Shown here in pieces: positions 7,243-15,589 of a DNA stretch of 38,202 nt (the stretch's first letter is position 1; each line of letters opens with the position of its first letter). A program made the position numbers and the translations under genes. The stretch is from Streptomyces lonarensis (GTDB lineage Bacteria; Actinomycetota; Actinomycetes; Streptomycetales; Streptomycetaceae), in assembly GCF_012033735.1 (NCBI RefSeq), contig NZ_JAAVJD010000026.1, positions 1 through 38,202 of the forward strand. The letters run 5' to 3'. A model generated the notes under the pieces. That model searched no databases. It had not been told where the DNA came from and worked only from the letters and a program-made list of their open reading frames with translations.

Positions 7243-8172
7243 TCAGGACTTCGTCAGGTCGAGGAAGGCGTCGTCGAGCGTGGCGTCGGAGACCCGGAGC
7301 TGGTGGGCCGTGATGCGGCTGCGGACCAGCAGCGAGATCACCGCGTTGACGGTCTCGTCGCTTCCGCTGAGCGTGATCCGGTCGTTCTTGTACTCGACGT
7401 CCGTGAGCCCGGGCAGCGAGGAGAGCGACTCGTTGTCGAGGGGGGCCGAGGGCGTGAACGAGATGACCGTGGAGCCGGCCGTCCGTCCGACGAGACCGCT
7501 CGGGGTGTCGAGCGCCGAGATGCGTCCCTGGCCGATCAGGGCGATCCGGTCGCACAGCCGCTGCGCCTCCTCCATGATGTGCGTCACGAGGATGACGGTG
7601 ACCCCGCTGTCGCGGACGTCCTCGATGAGCTCCCAGGTGTCGCGGCGGGCGCGCGGGTCGAGCCCCGTGGTCAGTTCGTCCAGAACGACGACCCGGGGGG
7701 CGCCGATGAGGGCGAGCGCGATGAAGAGGCGCTGCTTCTGGCCGCCGGAGAGCCCGCCGAAGCGCGTGGTGAGCTTGGCGGTCAGGTTCAGGCGCTCCGC
7801 GAGAGGCTTCCAGTCCAGCGGGCGGGCGTAGAAGGAGGAGTACAGCTCCAGCGCCTCGCGCACGGTGAGCTTGGCCTGGAGGTCGCTCTCCTGGAGCTGG
7901 GAGCCGAGGACGTTGGTGACCGCCTTGTGCTCGGTTACCGGGTCGAGCCCCGCGACGCGGATCCGGCCGGAGTCGGGCTTGCGCAGACCCTCGATGCACT
8001 CCACCGTGGTGGTCTTGCCGGCACCGTTCAGGCCGAGAATGCCGAAGATCTCGCCCTCCTCGACGGAGAAGGAGACTCCGTTGACAACGGCCCGGCCACC
8101 GTAGGACTTGTGCAGGTCGGTGACTTCGATGATGGGCTCGCTCGTCGCCCGGGGGATGCTCGTCGTGGTCAT
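7243..8172 (-). CDS. ABC transporter ATP-binding protein, DrrA-like
   Basis: Cytosolic ATPase subunit of 309 residues. It has Walker A GLNGAGKTT (about 47-55), the signature LSGGQKQR, Walker B RVVVLDEL followed by TTGLDP, and the switch His in LVTHIMEEA. A C-terminal extension of about 90 residues after the nucleotide-binding domain (DDAFLDLTKS at the end) is usual for the DrrA drug-export family. The ATG at 8172 gives the normal N terminus IIEVTDLHKSYG; an in-frame start at 8208 adds a Pro-rich stretch. It is first in the minus-strand operon with the permease and histidine kinase. The approximately 280-base gap upstream (8173-8454) contains a few GC hairpins but no clear promoter. Confidence 0.93.
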   Translation of the reverse strand: MTTTSIPRATSEPIIEVTDLHKSYGGRAVVNGVSFSVEEGEIFGILGLNGAGKTTTVECIEGLRKPDSGRIRVAGLDPVTEHKAVTNVLGSQLQESDLQAKLTVREALELYSSFYARPLDWKPLAERLNLTAKLTTRFGGLSGGQKQRLFIALALIGAPRVVVLDELTTGLDPRARRDTWELIEDVRDSGVTVILVTHIMEEAQRLCDRIALIGQGRISALDTPSGLVGRTAGSTVISFTPSAPLDNESLSSLPGLTDVEYKNDRITLSGSDETVNAVISLLVRSRITAHQLRVSDATLDDAFLDLTKS

Positions 8173-8454
8173 ACCGACAGGTTCGCGCGGGGGAGGGGCG
8201 GGCCGCATCGCCCATCAGGCTCGAAGCCGAATCAGCCGATCGGTTGATATGCGGAACGACCCGTGGGAGGAAGCATGGGGCCATGACACCGCCCCTGTCA
8301 CCGGTGCCACCGGCACCATCCCAGCCACGCGGACCCGGCCTGCCGGCCGGGCCGGTCGCGTCGGACGGGGGCGACGGGGACGGCCCGTCCCGCCGTCGCG
8401 CGCGGCTCACGCACGACGGCGGCCCGGGCAGGCGCGGTTCACGGTGTCACGAGA

Positions 8455-8679
8455 TCACTCGGCGACGTACGTGTTGTGGGTCCAGACGAAGACGCGCAGT
8501 TCGCGGTCGTCGATGAGCGTGGTTTCGGCGGTGGCCTCGAAGTGCTCGTAGCGGTTGCCGCGCGAGACCTTGATCTTGGGTACGTCGAGATCCGCGATGT
8601 AACGCAACTGCTCCGCCTCGGTGAGCACCGAGGAAGGGCCGCCGGAGAGGAACACATTGGGTCTGTCGTTGAATTCCAC
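8455..8679 (-). CDS. Small DUF5988-type protein
   Basis: A 74-residue protein with the pattern I associate with DUF5988 proteins of Streptomyces: an N-terminal NVFLSGGPSSVL (compare VxLxGGPA), a central KVSRGNRYEHFEAT (compare KLPRGNGYEHF), and an end of LRVFVWTHNTYVAE (compare FxWxxRTxIAE). No function is known to me for this family, and it has no catalytic motif or membrane segment. I chose the GTG at 8679 because GAAGG lies five bases before it. The GTG at 8691 would have its Shine-Dalgarno touching the start. Such proteins are seen in natural-product clusters, so it may belong to the macrolactam cluster, though it could be a bystander. Confidence 0.7.
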   Translation of the reverse strand: MEFNDRPNVFLSGGPSSVLTEAEQLRYIADLDVPKIKVSRGNRYEHFEATAETTLIDDRELRVFVWTHNTYVAE

Positions 8680-9431
8680 GATTACCTTCACTCCCTGAAC
8701 TTGGAGGTCCCAGCATTCATCCGTCGCGAGACATCCCCGTGCGTCGCGGCCGGCCCGGCGCGGGCGTCCGGCCTGGAGGCCGGCCGTTGGCTGTCGGGTG
8801 CGCGTCCTGGTTCGGCGCGGCGGCACCGCGGGGAGTCGTTCGCGTTCGTCGATGAGTCGTGCGGCGAAACGCCGTGCGTTCGGCCGGAGGTGTGCGGCTG
8901 CGAACGCGTCGAGTGCCGGTCGCCGCGATACCGGCGTCGTGCCGGGCCGATACGCGGGAGCGGCGGTCATGGAATGCGTGTGCGGGCTGCGGAAATGTGC
9001 CTGCGGGACGTACGAGCGGTCCCGCTGAAATGTGGAATCGGGGCCCGTCCGCCGGAAACGTCCGAGGTGTTTCCGGTACGTCGTGCGGCCAGCACCGGAA
9101 TGCGGTGCCGACCCCGTGCGAGCGCCGCGGAGAACCGGGACGCCGGCCGCGGACGCGTGCCTCCCGGGCCCACCGCGTCGGGGCGTTCCCCCGGAGAGCG
9201 GGGCGACCCGTGGGCCGACCGTGGCCGAGGGCGCCGTTGCCCTCGGCCACGAAGGCTGGAGTCGGCCTGTCCCGAGCGGATGACCGAGGCGGCGTCCCCT
9301 GCGACGGGGGACACCGGCCGCCCGACGGCACGAACGCCCCGGGGGAGCGCGACGCGGTCGCCGCTCCGCCGGCCCGGGCGGGCAGGGGAGCGGCTTCGTG
9401 CCGGTCGGCGGGGTGGTGAGGAGCGGGCCAT
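8680..9431. other. 750-base gap without a supported gene; one hairpin
   Basis: Open frames exist on both strands, but all are Arg/Pro-rich, lack ribosome binding sites at plausible starts and resemble no family I know. A perfect inverted repeat at 9220-9251 (13-bp stem CGTGGCCGAGGGC, 6-base loop) is a likely terminator for the minus-strand aldolase gene, whose stop is at 9432. The rest may contain the promoter of the DUF5988-type gene or decayed sequence, and I see nothing decisive. Confidence 0.5.
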
Positions 9432-10259
9432 TCAGTCGAGCAGGTCGGGCTGCTCGCGGACGATGCTCGCGTACAGCGGCTGGAACTGGAGCCAGCCGGC
9501 GAGTTCGTTCCCGGTCTCGTCGTGCGTGAGCTTGGCGACCTCGTGGCTGATCGGGCTGACCCCGCCGGCGGCCTTCGCGGTGAGCTGGGCCTGGGCGGAA
9601 CGCTCCGCCGCGTAGTACCAGTAGATCGCCGAGTCCACGGTGGTGCCGACCGTCAGCAGGCCGTGGTTGCGCAGGATGATGGCCTTCCTGTCACCGAGGG
9701 CCTCGGCGAGGCGCTTGCCCTCGTCGAGGTCGTCCACGATGCCGGCGTAGCCGTCGAACGCCGTGTGGTCCTCGTAGAACACACAGGCGTCCTGCGTCAG
9801 CGGCTCGATGAACTGGTCGGTGGCAGACAGGGTCTTGCCGTACATCGAGTGGGTGTGCGCCGCCGCGACCACGTCGGGCCTGGCCTTGTGGACGGCCGAG
9901 TGGATGACGAACGCGGCCTTCGCCACCGGGTACTTGCCCTTGATGACGTTGCCGTGCTCGTCCACGAGCACCAGGTCGCTGGTGGTGACGTGCGCGAACG
10001 GGATGATGTAGGGGTTCACCCAGAAGTAGTCCGGGTACTCGGGGTCACGCGCGCTGATGTGACCCGCCACCCCCTCGTCGAAGCCGAGGCCGGCGAAGAG
10101 CCGCAGGGCCCCGGCCACCCGCTCCTTGCGGTAGCGGCGCTCCTGCTCCGGGTCCTCGTAGCCGGCCGGGGACTGCGGCGGGTAGTTCTGCCACAGCTGG
10201 TCCTCCGGGATCGGCTGCGCCCCGTCGAGACTGAGGGCCTCCCGAGCGATCTCGGTCAT
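9432..10259 (-). CDS. Class II aldolase/adducin family protein
   Basis: A 275-residue protein of the fold shared by L-fuculose-phosphate and ribulose-phosphate aldolases. Metal-ligand candidates are His135 and His137 in AAAHTHSMYG and His199 in ILRNHGLLTVG. GHISARDPE and SDLVLVDEHG are further family blocks. Enzymes of this size in actinobacteria are often of unassigned substrate; aldol cleavage or decarboxylation of a small hydroxy or keto acid is possible, but I cannot name it. The ATG at 10259 overlaps the stop of the 105-residue gene as ATGA, so the two are translationally coupled. It has no known counterpart in beta-amino-acid macrolactam pathways that I can recall. Confidence 0.88.
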   Translation of the reverse strand: MTEIAREALSLDGAQPIPEDQLWQNYPPQSPAGYEDPEQERRYRKERVAGALRLFAGLGFDEGVAGHISARDPEYPDYFWVNPYIIPFAHVTTSDLVLVDEHGNVIKGKYPVAKAAFVIHSAVHKARPDVVAAAHTHSMYGKTLSATDQFIEPLTQDACVFYEDHTAFDGYAGIVDDLDEGKRLAEALGDRKAIILRNHGLLTVGTTVDSAIYWYYAAERSAQAQLTAKAAGGVSPISHEVAKLTHDETGNELAGWLQFQPLYASIVREQPDLLD

Positions 10260-10573
10260 GAGGTCACCTCGACCTCTTCCTTGGTGGACCCGCCGTCCTC
10301 GCCACCGTCGGCCGCGGCCGGCTGGGCGGGCACACTCAGGCCCGGGATGGAGAGGCCCGGAATCGCCTTCACGGCCTCGAAGCCGGCCTCGATGGCCTCG
10401 GCGAGCGTCGGCGTGACCTCGTCCTCGAAGCTGATCCGGGTCACCGTGACGTCGGCGTTCGTCGGGAGCGTGTCGCTGGCGAAGGATATGTCCGCGCGGC
10501 TCGTCTCCTTCAGAGTGACAGCTTCCTGCTCTGTCACTTCCCGGTCCAGAATAAGAGAGTATCTGTGCCCCAT
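10256..10573 (-). CDS. Uncharacterised 105-residue protein coupled to the aldolase-like gene
   Basis: Not recognised with confidence. The first 65 residues look folded and conserved in style (MGHRYSLILDREVTEQEA, then LPTNADVTVTRISF, LAEAIEAGFEAVKAIPGLSI). The last 25 residues are an acidic, low-complexity tail (PAAADGGEDGGSTKEEVEV). It has no signal peptide, membrane segment or catalytic motif. The ATG at 10573 is preceded by AGAGGAG at good spacing. Its stop overlaps the aldolase-like start by four bases. Equal expression suggests it may be a partner or small regulatory subunit of that protein. A leader peptide is possible but unsupported, because no core or modification motif is visible. 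Confidence 0.75.
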   Translation of the reverse strand: MGHRYSLILDREVTEQEAVTLKETSRADISFASDTLPTNADVTVTRISFEDEVTPTLAEAIEAGFEAVKAIPGLSIPGLSVPAQPAAADGGEDGGSTKEEVEVTS

Positions 10574-10637
10574 GGTTCGGCTGCTCCTCTGATGGGCGCG
10601 AAGGGATTCCGGTCAAACTGATGGCCGAATAACCGTG

Positions 10638-10667
10638 ACCCTAGCAGTGCTCCGACCGGCGACTCAA
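10638..10667 (-). promoter_or_regulatory. Likely sigma-70-type promoter for the 105-residue/aldolase pair
   Basis: On the minus strand TTGAGT (10667-10662) and TAGGGT (10643-10638) are separated by 18 bases, matching the vegetative HrdB pattern, about 60 bases before the ATG at 10573. The 316-base gap 10574-10889 otherwise holds no supported gene. It separates these genes from the adenylation gene whose stop is at 10890. Confidence 0.5.
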
Positions 10668-10889
10668 GGGCCGCCCTGCGCAAACTCCCGGTAAACTCTC
10701 GCGCGCAGTCGGTCAATGACACTGGGTCAGCTCTTCGAATTCCGCTTCGCGGCAGCCCGAATAAGCCGACCGCGGAGGCGAAACGGCAATGACTGGATAA
10801 GGGAATGTGGTACGGACGGGTGTGCGGAAAGGCCGCGGAACGCGCGGTGCGACGATGCGGGGACCGTCGGGAGCCCGCGGCGCCCGGGG

Positions 10890-12404
10890 TCAGCCGGCGG
10901 CGTCCGGCGTTCCCGCCGCCTCGCGGGCGAGGCGCCCCCGGTCGACCTTTCTGTTGGAGTTCAGCGGGAATTCCGTCACGTGACGGAACGCCTTGGGCAC
11001 CATCCCTTCGGGCAGGTGGGCGGAGAGCTGGCGGCGCAGCGTCGCCGGAGGGACGCGGTCGCCGGTGTAGTAGATGACAAGTTCGAGCCCGCCCGCGGGA
11101 GCCGGGCGGGTGACGGTGGCCGCGTTCTGCACGCCGGCGCACTGCCGCACGGCGTGGTCGATCTCGGCCAACTCGACGCGGTAGCCCTGGATCTGCACCT
11201 GGGCGTCGAGCCTGCCGAGGTAGAGCAGTTCGCCGTTGTCGAGGCGCCGCACCCGGTCGCCGGTCCGGTACCAGCGGCGGCCGTGACGCTCGAGGAAGCG
11301 GCCCTCGTTGTCCTCCGCCTCGAGGTAGCCGGGCGTCATCTGCGGCCCGGTGATGCACAGTTCGCCCTCGACGGCCGACTCGGACCCGCCGTCGTCCAGC
11401 AGGTGGTCGTGGCCCGCGTGCACGGCTCCGATCGGGACCACGCCGTTGACCGCCACGCTCGCCGAGGTCTCGGGCGACCAGCGGTGTCCCGTGATGGTGA
11501 CGGTCAGCTCGGTCGGCCCGTACAGGTTCTCGACGTGCGAGTTCGGGGCGGCGGCGGCCCAGTCGGCGGCGTCCTCGCAGAGCAGGGCCTCGCCGGCGAA
11601 GAAGCTCCAGCGCAGCCTCGGCATCGACCCGGGGGTCAGGCCGCCGATCCGCCGGACGAACGAGATGCTGCTCGGCACGGAGAACCACACCGTCAGCCCG
11701 CGCTCGGCGAGGAACGCGGGCAGGTCGCGGTGGGCCGTCACGGGGAAGGCGTCCACGGTGGCGCCGTTCCCCCAGGCGCAGAAGAGCTCGAACATCGCGC
11801 AGTCGAAGTTGATGCCGACGTTCTGCGAGAACACGTCGTCCGGACCGAAGTCGTACCGCTCGTCCAGCAGTTCGAAGTAGTGCGCGTTGCCGCCGTGGGT
11901 GAGCGGCACGCCCTTGGGCCGGCCGGTCGAGCCCGAGGTGAAGAGGATGTAGGCGATGTCCGAGGGCCGCACGGCCGCCGGCGCATCGAGCGCGGGCGCG
12001 GACCCGGGCTCGCCGAGGACGGGCAGGTCGAGTCCCGTCTCCGCGAGCGCGGCCCGGCCGGTCCCGTCGGCGACGACCGTGGTGACCCCGGCCGTGACGA
12101 GCATGCGGCGGGTGCGCTCGGCCGGGAACCGCGGGTCGAGCGGCACGACCGTCGCCCCGGAGTACAGCGCCCCGAGTATCCCGGAGTACGCGGTGAGGCT
12201 CTTGTCAGCGAGCACCGCGACGACGTGCCGGCCCCGCGGTGCCGCGGCGCGCAGCGCGCCCGCCCGGCGCAGCGCGAGCTCGTGCAGCTCCGTGTAGGTC
12301 AGGCTCTCGGCGCCCACGCGGATCGCGGTCCGCCCGGGTGCGAGCGCGAGGCCGCGCAGGAACCGTTCGTGCAGACCGTGTCCCGGGACGGGTGTCTCGG
12401 TCAT
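10890..12404 (-). CDS. Stand-alone amino acid adenylation enzyme (VinN/VinM, CmiS6/CmiS7 type)
   Basis: AMP-forming ligase of 504 residues that activates an amino acid as the adenylate and transfers it to a carrier protein. Motifs: phosphate loop LFTSGSTGRPKG (about 156-165), acidic residue in GINFDCAMFE (Asp201) at the place that contacts the substrate amino group, NLYGPTE, RTGDRVRR, GRLDAQVQIQGYRVE, and the catalytic Lys486 in NSNRKVDRGR. ATG at 12404 is preceded by a strong GGAGGGAAGG. It is divergent from the ACP gene across 117 bases. In macrolactam clusters one such enzyme activates the beta-amino acid and another adds a protecting amino acid (often alanine). I cannot say which role this copy has. 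Confidence 0.88.
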   Translation of the reverse strand: MTETPVPGHGLHERFLRGLALAPGRTAIRVGAESLTYTELHELALRRAGALRAAAPRGRHVVAVLADKSLTAYSGILGALYSGATVVPLDPRFPAERTRRMLVTAGVTTVVADGTGRAALAETGLDLPVLGEPGSAPALDAPAAVRPSDIAYILFTSGSTGRPKGVPLTHGGNAHYFELLDERYDFGPDDVFSQNVGINFDCAMFELFCAWGNGATVDAFPVTAHRDLPAFLAERGLTVWFSVPSSISFVRRIGGLTPGSMPRLRWSFFAGEALLCEDAADWAAAAPNSHVENLYGPTELTVTITGHRWSPETSASVAVNGVVPIGAVHAGHDHLLDDGGSESAVEGELCITGPQMTPGYLEAEDNEGRFLERHGRRWYRTGDRVRRLDNGELLYLGRLDAQVQIQGYRVELAEIDHAVRQCAGVQNAATVTRPAPAGGLELVIYYTGDRVPPATLRRQLSAHLPEGMVPKAFRHVTEFPLNSNRKVDRGRLAREAAGTPDAAG

Positions 12405-12521
12405 GTCCTTCCCTCCGGGAGTTAAGGGGGTGGATAGGGGTGCCGGGCCTCCGGCTGCGGGGATTAGGTTGGCCGCGACGCCGGGCTTTCGGTGCACTTC
12501 GGGATAATCACGGGAGTCCAC

Positions 12522-12758
12522 ATGTGGGACGAGTCGTTCGAGCAACTGCTCCGCAAGCACCTCACCCTGCTGGAGCCGGAGGACGAACTCACGGCCGACA
12601 CGAACCTGCGTGACTTCGGCCTCGACTCCATGGGTATGGTCGCCCTGCTGTCGTCGCTCGAGGACACGTACGGCGTCCGCTTCGTCGACGACGCCCTCCA
12701 GGTCGAGAACTTCGCCACGCCCGCCACCCTCTGGAGCACCTTGGAGGCCATGCGCTGA
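12522..12758 (+). CDS. Free-standing acyl carrier protein (VinL/CmiS5 type)
   Basis: A 78-residue carrier protein with the phosphopantetheine attachment motif DFGLDSMGM (Ser36), an acidic first helix region and normal length. The ATG at 12522 is chosen because GGGAG lies seven bases upstream; an in-frame GTG at 12492 lacks this. In the vicenistatin and cremimycin pathways an ACP of this kind holds the beta-aminoacyl and then dipeptidyl starter before a discrete acyltransferase moves it to the PKS. It is the only single-gene ACP in the window, and it sits between the adenylation enzyme (divergent) and the acyltransferase (convergent, 18-base gap). Confidence 0.93.
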   Translation: MWDESFEQLLRKHLTLLEPEDELTADTNLRDFGLDSMGMVALLSSLEDTYGVRFVDDALQVENFATPATLWSTLEAMR

Positions 12759-12776
12759 GATCCGGTGCCGTCCGCG

Positions 12777-13718
12777 CTACGCGATCACACTGCGCCGGCG
12801 CGGACGCATCGCCGTGTCCGGGCGCACCGCCACCACCTTGAACGCGTCGGTCATGACCTGCACCCGGCCCCACAGCCCGTCCTGGCCCGCGACGTGCACC
12901 CGTTCGACGCCGAGCCCCTTGAGCGTCTCGACGACGGCGGGCCAGCGCACCGGCCGGGTCACCGCGTCGAGCAGCATCTCCCGCACTCCGGAGGCCGTCC
13001 GCACCAGCGACCCGTCGTGGTCGCACACGACGGGGACCGCCGGGGCGGCGAACGGGATGTCCGCGACCACCTCGGCCTCGATCTCGTCGCGCAGCGCCTG
13101 GAACGCGGTCGAGTGCATCGGTGGCCGCATTGCGTAGAGCGGCAGGCCGCCCGCCGCGCGCAGCCGGCCCTGGAGCCAGTCGAGGACGCTCTCGCGCACC
13201 GACAGCATGTGGAAGTCGTGGTCGACGTGGCAGGCCACCTGGTTCCACTCGCCGCGCGCGTCGAGCTCGGCGCGGATCTCGGCGAGCCGGTCGAGCGGGA
13301 CGCGGGCGAAGGACTGGGTCACGATGTCGCGGTGCTCCCGCGCGAAGTAGGCGTCCGCGCGGCGCCCCCACTCCGCGGTCATCGTCACGGCGTCCGCGAA
13401 CGGCAGCGCCCCCGCCCGCACCACGGCGGCCGTGCCACCGAAGCTCGCGCCGGCGTACGCGACCGGCTCCACGCCGTGCTCCGCGGCCGTCCAGTCGGCC
13501 AGGGCCAGGCAGGTCACCAGGAACGTGATCCGCGCGGGCTCGGGGAACGCACCCTCGTCGCCGCGGGCCTCGATCTCCCGGTACCGGTCGACCAGCGAAT
13601 AGCCGAGCACCCGGTCGGCCTCGGCGACGAGGCGGCGCGCCGCCGGCTGGGCCGCCATGAAGCGGGCCGAGTCGGCGAGCTGCGTCGGACCGATTCCAGG
13701 AAAGACAATCGCGGACAT
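12777..13718 (-). CDS. Discrete acyltransferase for starter transfer (VinK/CmiS3 type)
   Basis: A 313-residue malonyl-CoA-ACP-transferase-fold enzyme. The N terminus VFPGIGPTQLADSARF aligns with the usual FPGQG region. The nucleophile motif reads GASFGG (Ser92) instead of GHSxGE, and His202 in PPMHSTAF completes the Ser/His dyad. Loss of the normal GHSxGE and of the Arg that salt-bridges malonyl carboxylate is expected for a transferase that moves an aminoacyl or dipeptidyl group between ACPs rather than an extender unit. The ATG at 13718 follows GGGAGAG. It is likely to move the loaded starter from the free ACP to the N-terminal ACP domain of the PKS at 15590. It is divergent from the second adenylation gene. 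Confidence 0.85.
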   Translation of the reverse strand: MSAIVFPGIGPTQLADSARFMAAQPAARRLVAEADRVLGYSLVDRYREIEARGDEGAFPEPARITFLVTCLALADWTAAEHGVEPVAYAGASFGGTAAVVRAGALPFADAVTMTAEWGRRADAYFAREHRDIVTQSFARVPLDRLAEIRAELDARGEWNQVACHVDHDFHMLSVRESVLDWLQGRLRAAGGLPLYAMRPPMHSTAFQALRDEIEAEVVADIPFAAPAVPVVCDHDGSLVRTASGVREMLLDAVTRPVRWPAVVETLKGLGVERVHVAGQDGLWGRVQVMTDAFKVVAVRPDTAMRPRRRSVIA

Positions 13719-13949
13719 ATGCTTGCTCTCCCATTCGTTGCACTCGCCAGGTGCATTCCGGAAGTCCGGTCGGCCGATCACTATGGGTTGACTAATTATC
13801 GGCCAGTCTTGTTGGCCCCCCGTATCGGCATAACCCCTAACGCCCCCTAGTCGGCGGGCGGCTGGCTGGGGCTTCTTGTGGGGAGCAAAAGCGCCCTGTT
13901 AGAAACGGTGCGGTATTCGTCGGGTAGTTCGAACCGAAAGGTGTGGCGC
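13719..13949. promoter_or_regulatory. Divergent promoter region of the acyltransferase and PKS operons
   Basis: A gap of 231 bases between divergent starts is locally AT-richer (TTGACTAATTATC at about 13788-13800) and has a near direct repeat, ACCCCTAAC then GCCCCCTAG. The plus-strand operon that begins here runs through adenylation, PKS, FcoT-like, split PKS and oxidase genes, so control in this gap would set most of the pathway. I could not place -10/-35 pairs with confidence. Confidence 0.45.
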
Positions 13950-15551
13950 ATGAGCCCGAATGGACGGCGAGCCGCGCGCGCGCACCCCTCGGTGGACAAC
14001 CTGCGGACGTACCTGCTGGCCGCCGCGCGCAGCGCCCCCGACCGGCCGGCGGTGATCCAGGCGGCGCCGGGCGGCGGTCTCGAGACGGTCACCTACGGCG
14101 AGCTCGAACGGCGCACCGACCGCATTGTCGAGGCGCTCGAAGCACTCGGACTCGATGTCGGCGAGCGCGTCATCGTGGAGTCCGACACCGACGCCGACGC
14201 CGTCGCGACGCTGCTGGCCTGCGCCACGCTCGGGCTGCCCTTCGTTCCGGCGAGCCCCGAGGTCCCGGACGAGCGGCTGCTGACGATCATCGGGAGCGCC
14301 GGGCCCGCGCTGCACCTCCAGCCCGCGGGCGGGCGGCGCACCGGCATCCCCGAGACGGTCGGCACGGCGCGCTTCGGTCCGGAAGGGCTCACCGTGGAGC
14401 GTCCGCCGGTGCCGCGCGGCCCGCGCCGCCGCCGCGCGGTGACGCCCGTCGACACCGCGTACATCACCTTCACCTCGGGCACCACGGGCCGGCCCAAGGG
14501 CGTGGTCATGAGCCACCGCGGGGTCATCGCCTTCCTGCGCGGCGTGGAGGCCGAGGAGCTGATCACGGCCGAGGACCGGGTGGCGGGCACCTCGCCGCTC
14601 CAGTTCGACTTCGCGCTCTTCGACATCGGGTTCACCCTCGGCCACGGCGCCGCGCTCGTGCCCGTGCCGCGCGGCGTGCTCAACTGGCCGCGCCGCTTCC
14701 TCTCCTTCCTGCGCGACACCGGCGCGACGCAGATCGACGCCGTGCCGTCGATCTGGCGTCCCGTGGTGCGCCACGAGTCCGAACTGCTCGCCGAGATCGG
14801 GCAGCTCGGCGTCCTGCGCCGGGTCGCGTTCTCGGGGGAGGACTTCCCCCTGGAGGAGCTGCGCGGCCTCCAGGCGCTGCTGCCCAAGACGCTCTTCGCC
14901 AACGGCTACGGCGCCACCGAGTCGATGGCCGCCTCCATCACCGACGTGCCGAACCCGCTGCCGCCCGGTGTCGAGCGGCTGTCGATCGGCTACGCGGTCG
15001 CGGGCGCCGAGATGACGCTCATCGGCCCCGACGGCACGGCCGTCGACGAGCCGGGCGTGCTCGGCGAGATCTACCTGCGCACCCCCTCGCTCTTCTCCGG
15101 CTACTGGAACGACCCCGAGGCCACCCGCGCCGTCCTCGTCCCCGACCCGCTCGCCCCGCGGTCGGGGCAGCTGGTGCTGAAGTCGGGCGACCTCGCGTCC
15201 ATGGGCCCGGAGGGCGAGCTGTACTTCCGCGGCCGGGTCGACTCCCAGGTGCAGATCCGCGGCAACCGCGTGGAGCTCGGCGAGGTGGAGCGCCGCGTCG
15301 GCGAGTTCCCCGGCATCACCGGCGCGGTCGCGATGGTGCTGCCCGGCGCCGACGGCGACCCGCGGCTCCTCGTCTTCGTCACCCATGCCACCGGTGGCCC
15401 GAGGCCGGACACCAAGGAGGTCGTCGGCTTCTGCCGCTCCGCGCTGCCCGCCTACATGGTGCCGCACGGACTGCGCGTGGTGGACGAGTTCCCGCTGACC
15501 GTCAACGGGAAGGTCGACCGCACCGTGCTGGCCTCCCTGGCCGGGTCCTGA
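13950..15551 (+). CDS. Second stand-alone amino acid adenylation enzyme
   Basis: A 533-residue AMP-forming ligase with [11 protein letters not shown] (about 174-184), [11 protein letters not shown] (Asp220 in the amino-group recognition position), [33 protein letters not shown] and the catalytic Lys521 in VNGKVDRT. The ATG at 13950 has GAAAGG about nine bases upstream; an in-frame GTG at 13941 is less well placed. The PKS gene starts 38 bases after its stop, so they share an operon. Its substrate motif differs clearly from that of the enzyme at 10890-12404, which supports distinct substrates, one the beta-amino acid and one a small amino acid used to cap it. Confidence 0.9.
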   Translation: MSPNGRRAARAHPSVDNLRTYLLAAARSAPDRPAVIQAAPGGGLETVTYGELERRTDRIVEALEALGLDVGERVIVESDTDADAVATLLACATLGLPFVPASPEVPDERLLTIIGSAGPALHLQPAGGRRTGIPETVGTARFGPEGLTVERPPVPRGPRRRRAVTPVDTAYITFTSGTTGRPKGVVMSHRGVIAFLRGVEAEELITAEDRVAGTSPLQFDFALFDIGFTLGHGAALVPVPRGVLNWPRRFLSFLRDTGATQIDAVPSIWRPVVRHESELLAEIGQLGVLRRVAFSGEDFPLEELRGLQALLPKTLFANGYGATESMAASITDVPNPLPPGVERLSIGYAVAGAEMTLIGPDGTAVDEPGVLGEIYLRTPSLFSGYWNDPEATRAVLVPDPLAPRSGQLVLKSGDLASMGPEGELYFRGRVDSQVQIRGNRVELGEVERRVGEFPGITGAVAMVLPGADGDPRLLVFVTHATGGPRPDTKEVVGFCRSALPAYMVPHGLRVVDEFPLTVNGKVDRTVLASLAGS

Positions 15552-15589
15552 CCAACCCCGACGCCGCTGAGCCCCTCCGCTAGGGAGTT

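Noticed and set aside
8680..9431. Several open frames of 80-380 codons on both strands
   Set aside because: No ribosome binding sites, extreme Arg/Pro/Ala content and no family resemblance; treated as non-coding or decayed sequence.
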